Part shown: one piece after another, positions 1-23,870 of the stretch
Layout: each line of letters starts with the position of its first letter
Numbering within the stretch: position 1 is the first letter of the stretch
NCBI GenBank assembly: GCA_000310025.1
Contig: FN649746.1
Coordinates: forward strand, 1,368,696-1,392,565
Reading direction: 5' to 3'
Source of the DNA: Ectocarpus siliculosus
Lineage: Eukaryota > Sar > Phaeophyceae > Ectocarpales > Ectocarpaceae
Length of the DNA stretch: 23,870 nt
Program-made: the position numbers and the translations under genes
The notes under the pieces: model-generated
The model's input: only the letters and a program-made list of their open reading frames with translations
Databases searched by the model: none
Told to the model about the DNA's origin: nothing

Positions 1-11
1 AATGTTCAAAG

Positions 12-56
12 GATTAAGGCATGCAGGATTATGATTCCCCCCCCCCCCCCCCCCCC
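12..56 (+). repeat. Retroelement tail-like end followed by a C20 run
   Basis: The block TAAGGCATGCA at about 15-25 matches the conserved end of the LINE tail found again at 991-1001 and 10432-10442. It is followed after about 11 bases by an uninterrupted run of 20 C (37-56). I read this as the 3' end of a preceding element copy, with its C-run, lying directly upstream of the LINE fragment that starts at about 57. Only the last few bases of the putative upstream copy are inside the window, so this rests on a short match. Confidence 0.35.
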
Positions 57-887
57 AGGAGAAGTATGGGAAGGAATAAGAAGGTAGTGAAAGAACTCGA
101 CGCGGCGCAGATGAAAGCAGCGAAAATCATCCTAGGATGCTCCAAGCGCACAAGTAATGCAGCAGTGAGGGCAGAATTGGGGAATCAATCCCTGCGGTCG
201 GGAAGAGACGCGCGGAAGCTGACATGGCAGTATCGCATGTGCGGGATGGGAGAGGAGAGGTTGCCAAGAATAGTATGGGAGGCGAAGTGGGCAAACAAAA
301 AGAGGGGTAGACAACCCACGGAAGGGGTCAAGGTTGTAGAGGACGTATGGAAGGGGTTAGACATCGACGAAGATGAAACGCTGGAAACGGAGGGTCTACA
401 GGGGTTCAAGGAGAAGATATCTGTTGCTTGTGCCGAGACAGAAGAATAGAATCTAAGGAAAGAAACCAAGGATAAGGAGGGTCTGGAAGTGTACGGAATG
501 TTGAAAGAAGGAATAGGGTTCAAGGATTACCTACATGGACCATTGAATGCAGGGACAAAGCTTAAGGTCAAATTCAGGACCGGGGGCATAGGCCTTCGAG
601 AACGTCGACGAAGACATAGGACGGTAGACGACGAAGACGACAAGTTCAAATGTGATCGCGGCTTCGAATGCGAAGACCGTGTTCATGTAGTCGCGGAATG
701 TCCGTGGTACGAAGAGGAGAGGGAAGTGTACCTGACTGAGCTGGGAAAAATACAAGAAACGTACAGGGAGATGTTTGAGGCATGGAATAGAGAGGAGAGG
801 ACGGTAGCTGTACTGGGGAGTAGGAAGTGGTTTGAAAAGACGGGAAGGGATATCGTTAGGATAGACAGACTACGGAAGACATTTTGA
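57..887 (+). pseudogene. LINE-type (non-LTR) retrotransposon ORF2 C-terminal region with one in-frame stop
   Basis: One reading frame runs through this stretch, interrupted only by a TAG at 447-449. The frame stays open on both sides (to 446 and from 450 to the TGA at 885-887). The first part contains ELDAAQMKAAKIILGC followed by AAVRAELG. This is the pattern of the thumb and post-reverse-transcriptase region of LINE proteins, where a Q..A...ILG segment precedes an ELG-L...R segment. The second part ends with a zinc-knuckle-like cluster C-x5-C-x4-H-x4-C just before PWYEEER, the usual C-terminal knuckle of LINE ORF2. Reverse transcriptase catalytic motifs are absent because the copy is 5' truncated at the C-run (37-56). 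Related fragments occur at 10272-10454 and, inverted, at 19199-19600. It is a dead copy, but the frame is well preserved, which suggests a fairly recent insertion. Confidence 0.8.
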
Positions 888-1029
888 GCCACCTTTGGCA
901 AAGTAGGAAGGAACGATTGGCCATCGGTGATCGATCCTGTGGGAACAATGCTACGTCCTCTCGAGGACGCGTGGTCAATGGTCTAACCGCTAAGGCATGC
1001 AAAACATAACAGTACGCCCCCCCCCCCCC
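888..1029 (+). mobile_element. LINE 3' UTR/tail ending in a C13 run
   Basis: The sequence after the ORF2 stop starts GAGCCACCTTTGGCAAAG and is repeated at 10334-10454 (same strand). Its distal half recurs at 15045-15140 (opposite strand). It contains a small hairpin (CGTCCTC/GAGGACG, about 954-970) and ends GTACG followed by 13 C (1017-1029). On the complementary strand, TTAGCGGTTAGACC and GGATCGATC vaguely resemble a tRNA D arm and T arm, so the tail may include an old tRNA-like sequence. That point is weak. The C-run plus TACACACAG also forms the apparent 3' splice site of the next exon-like segment. Confidence 0.65.
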
Positions 1030-1038
1030 TACACACAG

Positions 1039-1252
1039 GAGCTTGCGGGCGAGGAGCCCCCGTCGAAAAAGGGCAAGGTGTGCACCGGCCCCAACTGCTG
1101 CGACGCGCCCTGCTGCACGATCCCCGGCAAGTGCACGCTCGAAAACTGCACCGCCGAGACCTGCATGGCCGAGGAGGACAGCGACGCCGACAGCGCCGTG
1201 CAGGAGGTCGGCGCTACCTTCGGATCGGGCCGTCGCCAGATGTCCTCCAAGG
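1039..1252 (+). CDS. Cysteine-rich exon-like segment of unknown function
   Basis: This is a GC-rich open segment of 71 codons, preceded by C-run+TACACACAG (an acceptor-like sequence ending at 1038) and followed by AAGG|GTACGT (a donor-like sequence). If not spliced it would stop at 1258-1260. The product has eight cysteines in about 33 residues with spacing C-x4-CC-x3-CC-x5-C-x4-C-x4-C. An acidic stretch and SGRRQMSSK follow. The pattern suggests metal binding or disulphide packing, but I recognise no family. It ends in phase 1. A possible acceptor TCTCTAG ending at 1585 would join it in frame to the carbonic anhydrase reading frame, which is open upstream of its ATG back to a TAA at 1570-1572. 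It could therefore be a 5' exon of that gene or a remnant of another gene disrupted by the LINE. Confidence 0.45.
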
Positions 1253-1647
1253 GTACGTAGTGTGTAGCTGTGTGTGTGTGTGTGTGTTTCGTAAAAGTAC
1301 ATTGCGCGCCAAGTTGGGAAGGTGCTGCTGCTGCTGCTTGCACACTCGCGGGACGACCGCGTGGCTACTTTATCCGGAGCCACCTTGGGTAGTAGCTGAT
1401 TTGTTTTGCTTATTTGCTGTAGAAGTTCCGCGAAAGTTGAGCAGAAAATCTATTGCAGCTGCTGTTGGTCAATTGGGCAAGAATTACTGTAGCTTTCGCG
1501 CGATCCAGGTTTTGGGTTACCAACCACTGGCAGACGTACTGTGCGTAGTATATTAGTGACAGACATACTTAACGTCTGTCTCTAGTTCCGCCTCTTACAC
1601 CCCCACTCTCGTCGTGTACCCGATGCGTATCCCCTCTCAATGTTGAC
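1253..1647. other. Gap between the Cys-rich exon and the carbonic anhydrase start; TG microsatellite
   Basis: A short (TG)n tract lies at 1269-1287. No convincing coding exon is present apart from the open extension 1586-1647 directly upstream of the carbonic anhydrase ATG. This stretch would be either the gene's 5' UTR and promoter or an intron, depending on whether the Cys-rich segment belongs to the same transcript. Confidence 0.4.
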
Positions 1648-4600
1648 ATGGCAGCCACTGTCCAGGCGGGACCCCCGGATGGCCACGCCATGTGGCAGAA
1701 GCCTTCGCTCGACAAGGTTATGGACGCTAACAAGAAGTGAGTGATCAGGGTTAGGAGTGTCGAACGTCGCGCCGTGTCCATGCGAAGGTTGGATATTTTT
1801 TTGCCCTGTCACTTAAAACTGCACGTTGCTTTTGCCGCATGTCGTGGGCGTCATGTGTATCTCCGTTCCTACGAAAACAAATTGTGTTGCTAAAAACATT
1901 GATCGTAGTGTGTGGAAACTTTACTCGAAAAAATTTGTTCATATTTTTGCTCTCTCTGAGCAGAAGTTGGTCGCGTCAGAGGGAGGAAGGTACTGCTTGC
2001 TTTTTATGCCACCATCAGGTTTTGAGTCAAAAGTATATCAAAACGTTAATAAAACGAAGCGTGACACAAAGCTATCACTGCATGCTACATACAACGCCAG
2101 GTGGGTGGCCAACGTGAAGGCCGAGGACCCCGACTTCTTCAAGAGGCTGGCGTCCATCCACACCCCGGAGCACTTCTTCATTGGATGCTCCGACTCCCGG
2201 CTTTCCGTCGAGGCGATGCTCGTGAGTACATAGCAATACAATAGCCCGACTTTTTTTTCCCCTTTTTTTCCTCACAACCGCACCAAAAAATCCTGTCTTG
2301 GTTTTGGCAGATACGGGTGCGGAACAGATGAGCAATTAATTCTAGAGTGTATTGATGTTTCCAGAATTGTGGCAGACTAAACGCGCCCGTCGCTAATGAA
2401 GATCGTGGACCATTCCCGTCGTCGAGGTTTGCTTTTTCTCTCCTGGGGATTGACGTCCAGACACGCGGTGCAACCAACACCCAACCAAGTCAAACAGTGA
2501 TGTTACCGTTCCTCACGTTTTTTGGTGTCTACTCAAAACATTTAACACGCCATCTCTCTCTCCCCCCCCCCCCCCCTTGCCTGTTTGTTTTTCTGCGTCA
2601 GGGCTGCGGACCCGGAGAGGTGTTTATCCACCGCAACATCGCCAACCAGTTTATGCACAACGACGTCAGCATTCTCGCCTCGCTCCACTACGCCGTCGAC
2701 TACTTGGGGGTGCGTGCGTACCTACGCAGTTGACCTACCTTTTGAGCGCCAATTTTTTGTTGGGATGGTCTGGTTGGTTGTGATCAAACCTCTCTCTTTA
2801 TGCTCGGAAGCAGACAGTAAATCGAAACCTTTAGAACATTAATGTTTTTTTGGTGTGAATGCACAGCTGGAGACGCGTAAAAGCGAAACAGCACGTGCGT
2901 GCCTGCCGGCGCACCGAGAGCCGTGCGGCGTATGCACATTTGTGGGGACAGGCAGGACACGGAACATGCATTAGTTAAACTGGCATCCTTTTGGCGAGAA
3001 TGGTTCTTGAGAAATGAAGCGTGTCGTCATTGGCGCGCGTCATATCTTGTTCTAAATCTTCTATACCACCCCGATAAATGAAGCATAATCTTCTGTACCA
3101 CCCCGATAAATGAAGCGTTGTCATCATTGGCGCGCGTTTCTTGCTCTAAATCGTAAATACCACCCCGACTGTGCAACATGCAACAAACAAAAACAGGTGA
3201 AGAACATCATCCTGTGCGGTCACTATGAGTGCGGCGGTGTCCGCGCCGCGATGGCCAACAACGACCACGGACTGGTGGAGAACTGGGTGATGGGCGTGAA
3301 GGAGGTGGCGAGGATGCACCAGGACGAGCTGATGGTGGGTGGGGGGTCACGGAGGACGTAAAAGAGCTTCTGCGTTGCACTCAACTCAAGACAATTGGTG
3401 TTGCCCAGCCTTACCGCATTGCTACACCGGGAAATGTGTTCGCTTTTGTGACCACGGAAGGCATGGTGTTGGAAAGTGCGAAGGTAGGTTGTCGAGAGCG
3501 CAGTCACAAAAGCGACTACTACGGTAACTCGACAGCCCTCCTCCGTACAACGAAGAGTGGAATGTGTGCTTGGTCACTGATTGATCGGAAACCTTTTCAT
3601 GTTTGTTGAAGGTGGAGCTGTAATTCCGCATGTTTCCCACACAACAAAATTGTGGCTCGTTAGACGTGGAGCGTTACTTCCGTATGTTTCCACTTTATAG
3701 CATGTCTCGGCGTCTTACGTCCTTCGCAACGTGTTGGTTCCTGCAGGCCCTGGGTGACGACGAGCTTATCCACCGCCGCCTGGTCGAGCTCAACGTGCAG
3801 GAGCAGTGCGTCAAGGTGGGCATAGCATGAGTAGCTTTGGCTGTTTTTTTTTTTTTTTCGATGATGACCCCCCTTCGTCGACTCTCTGTGATACCCGTTC
3901 CGTGGCGGTGCCTGGTTGGTTCTTGCGCCCCCCTCTTGGAATAACTGTTGCCGCTGCCGTAGCTGTTCAACCGGTAGCCTTCTTCGCAGGGTTTTTTGTA
4001 AACATGTTGGATAAGGCATACAATCGGGGAAGTTGGGTTAGGGTTAGGGTTAGAAATAGGGTCTGCTTGCCACCTCCCTGTTCTATTTCCTCATAAGCTT
4101 AGCTTCTCGCGAAGCCGGTCCTGTCAACGCGCCAACGTACATCGTCTTGTCTCTTTGACGCCGTTCCGTTCCGTTCCGTCGTCTTCACCCCCTTGAAAAA
4201 AACATTTTCCCTGCCGCAGCTGTTCAACACCCCCATCCTCCAGAAGGCCCACGCCGAGAGGGGCGGCCCCCACGTCCACGCCGTGATCTTCGACATGGCC
4301 GAGGGGCTCATCAAGGAGCTCGATGTCGACCTCCAGGCGCTCGTGAAGCGGTGAGATGAACGAACAGAGGTTTCGAGGCCGGAGAGCAAGAAGACAAAAA
4401 CGGCTTTTCTTAACGGTCGACGTGAAACCGGCCCTGAAACTGCTTGCTCCCTTGTGTTGAGATAGTAGGGTGGTGGCGATGTGTAACCGCCACGGGATTT
4501 GTTGGTGTGGTTTTATTTGGCGTGATTCGTGAGGGACACACTGGATGGAGCTGTGCGTGTTTCGACAGGCGGTTCCGTCAGACAGTTTTTTGTCATATGA

Positions 4601-4796
4601 TCTTGAAGTTTCGTGTTCGATCCGTGCCTGTTTCGACCGATAGCTGCAAGACAGCTGCCCCCCCGATCTACTCCTTCGCGACGTCATTGACGCTCAATTT
4701 TTGGCCCCTTCCTCTCCTCGTCGCGAATCCACTCTCTTCAGGACCTCGCACTTCCAGTCGATGTACGACTTCTCCGCGCCCGTGGCTGCTCAGTAG
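1648..4796 (+). CDS. Beta-class carbonic anhydrase (EC 4.2.1.1), seven exons
   Basis: The enzyme interconverts CO2 and bicarbonate using one zinc. Exons are 1648-1736, 2101-2221, 2602-2709, 3197-3334, 3747-3815, 4220-4350 and 4742-4796. All introns are GT..AG and all phases fit, giving 236 residues, a normal beta-CA length. The zinc ligands are Cys59 (in IGCSDSR), His115 and Cys118 (in CGHYECGG). Asp61-Arg63 form the active-site dyad. PGEVFIHRNIAN (74-85) is the family signature. The start ATG (GACATGG) gives an N-terminus without an evident signal or transit peptide, so a cytosolic location is the default inference. An upstream exon could change that. Exon 6 would stop at 4352-4354 if unspliced. 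I prefer splicing at CG|GTGAGA into 4742, which adds the ending SMYDFSAPVAAQ. The zinc and dyad residues are intact. Confidence 0.93.
2558..2601 (+). other. CT/C-rich 3' splice region of carbonic anhydrase intron 2
   Basis: A CTCTCTCT stretch followed by a long C-run (about 2562-2577) and a T-rich segment leads to TGCGTCAG immediately before exon 3. C-runs of this kind recur as acceptor-side tracts in this window. Confidence 0.5.
4035..4053 (+). repeat. Short interstitial telomere-like (GGGTTA)3
   Basis: Three GGGTTA units lie in the last long intron before carbonic anhydrase exon 6. A second shorter stretch, TTAGGGTTAGGGTTT, is at 11243-11257. They are too short to call a telomere remnant. 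Confidence 0.5.
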
Positions 4797-6356
4797 CTTG
4801 GCGATTACCACGACGACGATGCGTTTCGTCACTGCCTTGTCAACAGCTGCTGTGGGCTGCTTCACGAAATATCACAACCTGAAGATGATCCCGAAGGCCA
4901 ATGGCGCCGGACGTAGGCCTTTGGGTACAAGAAGGAAGAGACGTGCTGGTCTTTTGTTGTAGATTTTTCCCTTTTTACCACATGGGATGAGAAATCAAAG
5001 GAGTTGGTACACGGTGCTTTGCACGACAGCGTGAGTCCTTCAAATTCTGTTCGTACGGCAGAAGGTCAAATCCAGGTAGCGTATGCTGCTCGTTTTTTTG
5101 CGAAATCGTTCTGGCGTGCAGGGACACCTCCCGACGTGCAGGGACACCTCCCGAAGGAACTGGCCCAATAGATGCTTTACTCGCACACAACGCGTAGACC
5201 AGGTTGTCGATACTATAGAAAATTCTGGTAAATATCTACGCGGGCAGAATTGTTTTTTGCCGGGGAAGGGAAGCATGCGTTGTCGTTTGTGAAAAATCGC
5301 AAAAAAAGCTGTAGAGTTGACGATGAGGGATTCGCGTGGACCTCCTGCCTGTACATTCCATGATTTAGAGGAAAATTTACGATTCATATTCAAATTTGTA
5401 CGACGAATGTTCCATCCTGCTTTTGGGTTGACGGCCAAGCAAGGAAGGTCGAGATATCCATGGTGATGCGGCACGATTACCCGATTATTATCCGTTAACT
5501 ACGTGGGGTTGGTTGTGTTGACTTCTTCTGTCGTCCTCGTCCAAATCGAATCACAATGAACGAATGGTGACTGACATGGTGGATGAGCCGTCAAGCACCA
5601 TGTTGACGATTTTTGGGAGCACATACCGGGGGTAATCAATCGTGTACACTTCCTACCGCCTGCTACGCACTGCATGTAATGTGGCATGCTGCAGTTGGCT
5701 CGGCTACAAGGTCCGTGGCTCCGTGGCTCCGTGGCGTCTTTACGCCGCGGGGAAAGCAGCTACAAGTACGAAACGCTTTGCTGTGTGTTGTAGATACTGC
5801 TGCTGAAGACCACAGTAGAAACAAGTTTTTTTTCGAGGATAATACCAACTGAACTACAGCGCATCTGGTATTCATTTATTTCTTTTCTCGGTGCCGCCCG
5901 TGTTTGTTTGCTTGCTACCTTGTGCTAAACCATCAGAGGTAAATCAAGTAACTTCACAACAATAAGTTCACTGCTGCTGCTGTTGTGCTGCTTTCACCCG
6001 GTCGGTGTGGAATAAATAATATTGCCTCGAAGAAAAAAACTCTACACGCAAATCGACCGTTCTATGTGGCCACATGTTCTTCGTTCTTCAGACAGTCGTT
6101 TCATCCTATCATAAAGTCTTGAGTCTATACCTACATGCATCGAGTGCGTGCAAGCAGAAACGATGGGGACGGATGTTTGTGCCAACCCGGAAGAAGCAAA
6201 AGAGCCTGGAGGCTCGTCAGCTGAGACTCGTGAGCGTTTGCCTAGGTATGTGCCTGTACGGGATATCCTCTGCGTTGCCCCTCAACAGCTTGGCTCGCTT
6301 GGCTAGGCCTGCCGCCTTTCAAGCTTGCCCACAACGGGGTGGGTATCACATCAACC
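4797..6356. other. Intergenic spacer between carbonic anhydrase and the NSUN2-like gene
   Basis: This is about 1.56 kb with no convincing exon on either strand. It must hold the carbonic anhydrase 3' UTR and the NSUN2-like promoter and 5' UTR, but I see no canonical polyadenylation signal or TATA box that I would defend. It includes a 20-bp tandem duplication (5115-5154) and a short 9-bp triplicate (TCCGTGGC-type, about 5711-5737). Confidence 0.5.
5115..5154 (+). repeat. Perfect 20-bp tandem duplication
   Basis: The 20-base unit starting CGTGCAGGGACACC at 5115 is repeated without change at 5135. It lies in the spacer downstream of carbonic anhydrase. Confidence 0.85.
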
Positions 6357-23325
<16,969 letters not shown>

Positions 23326-23870
23326 GTGTGTTGTGTTGTGTTGTGTTGTGTTGTGTTGTGAGGTTGTGAGGTGGTGGTGGTGGTGGTGTCTGTTGCGTGT
23401 TGGTGTTACAATGGTGATGGTGATGGTGGTTGTTGGTGCTGGCCGTGGCGGTGCTGTCGTGGTGGTGGTTGTTGTTGTCTGTTGCGCTTGTCGGTGTGCA
23501 TGTTTTTCTCGCAATATAGGCATGATGATGATAATGTGACGATCATCGAGATTACATCGTAGTACATGAGCGTCGTCTGCGATCTTTGCCCGAAGCGTCA
23601 AACGTGCGTGTTGACTTTTGCTACAAAACGAAGCAATGGCTGTGTTGTTGGTAGAAGCCCACACGCGTTGCTTGTGTGTGTAGTCTAACACACCGCACGA
23701 ACAGTGTCGGCAGGTGTTTTGCACTGTATCGTCGAACGCACGAGGAAGATTTGATGACTCGCACACAACACTACCCCGTAAAGCCGTTTGCTAATTGTAC
23801 AAGCCTCAAGCGCCTCCATACGTGTTTTCAACACCCACACGATGATCCCGCCCCTCCCCCCCCCCCCCCC
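23326..23870 (+). other. NSUN2 intron 12 (incomplete), with (TTGTG)n and terminal C15
   Basis: (TTGTG)n at 23331-23361 begins right after the exon 12 donor, then GGT-rich sequence runs to about 23480. I see no further exon with NSUN2-like residues before the window ends in a run of 15 C (23856-23870). Confidence 0.6.

Noticed and set aside
4035-4053. Telomere remnant
   Set aside because: Only three units, within an intron and without degenerate flanking array.
4220-4354. Carbonic anhydrase ending at the TGA directly after exon 6
   Set aside because: CG|GTGAGA is a strong donor, and joining to 4742 gives a natural C-terminus in phase. The shorter form remains possible as an alternative.

Overview
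The window reads as nuclear DNA of an intron-rich, GC-leaning eukaryote. The two recognisable genes are split by long introns (about 0.35 to 3.8 kb) with GT..AG borders. The DNA around them is full of homopolymer C/G runs, trinucleotide microsatellites, non-LTR retroelement debris and large inverted repeats. This fits a stramenopile, and most likely a brown alga (Phaeophyceae). That assignment is inference from gene architecture, not from a marker gene.

Layout. (1) Positions 1-1029 hold the 3' part of a LINE-type retroelement, with one in-frame stop and a tail ending in a C-run. (2) Positions 1039-1252 look like a cysteine-rich coding exon of unknown function. (3) Positions 1648-4796 are a complete beta-carbonic anhydrase gene of seven exons, encoding 236 residues. 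(4) Positions 4797-6356 are an intergenic spacer. (5) From 6357 to at least 23325 runs one very long gene on the same strand. It encodes an NSUN2/Trm4-type tRNA (cytosine-5) methyltransferase. I resolve twelve exons, 706 codons in a continuous reading frame, and the C-terminus lies beyond the window.

The NSUN2 introns carry nearly all the unusual structure. Intron 1 holds a 1.3-kb inverted repeat with two ambiguous bases near its centre, and a PEX11-like fragment that would be a phase-compatible cassette exon. Intron 3 holds a short LINE copy bounded by a 14-bp target-site duplication. Intron 4 (3.8 kb) holds several tandem arrays and one antisense exon-like segment. Intron 5 holds a head-to-tail run of truncated retroelement tails separated by C-runs (seen as G-runs on the + strand). 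Intron 8 holds a 0.9-kb near-perfect palindrome joined directly to an antisense LINE fragment. Intron 9 holds a fold-back made of tRNA-like sequence.

The two genes are functionally unrelated (CO2/bicarbonate interconversion and RNA m5C modification) and simply lie head to tail. The strongest candidates for something new are the retroelement family whose copies abut homopolymer-C tracts at their junctions, and the presence of two long perfect-hairpin-forming introns in a single housekeeping gene.
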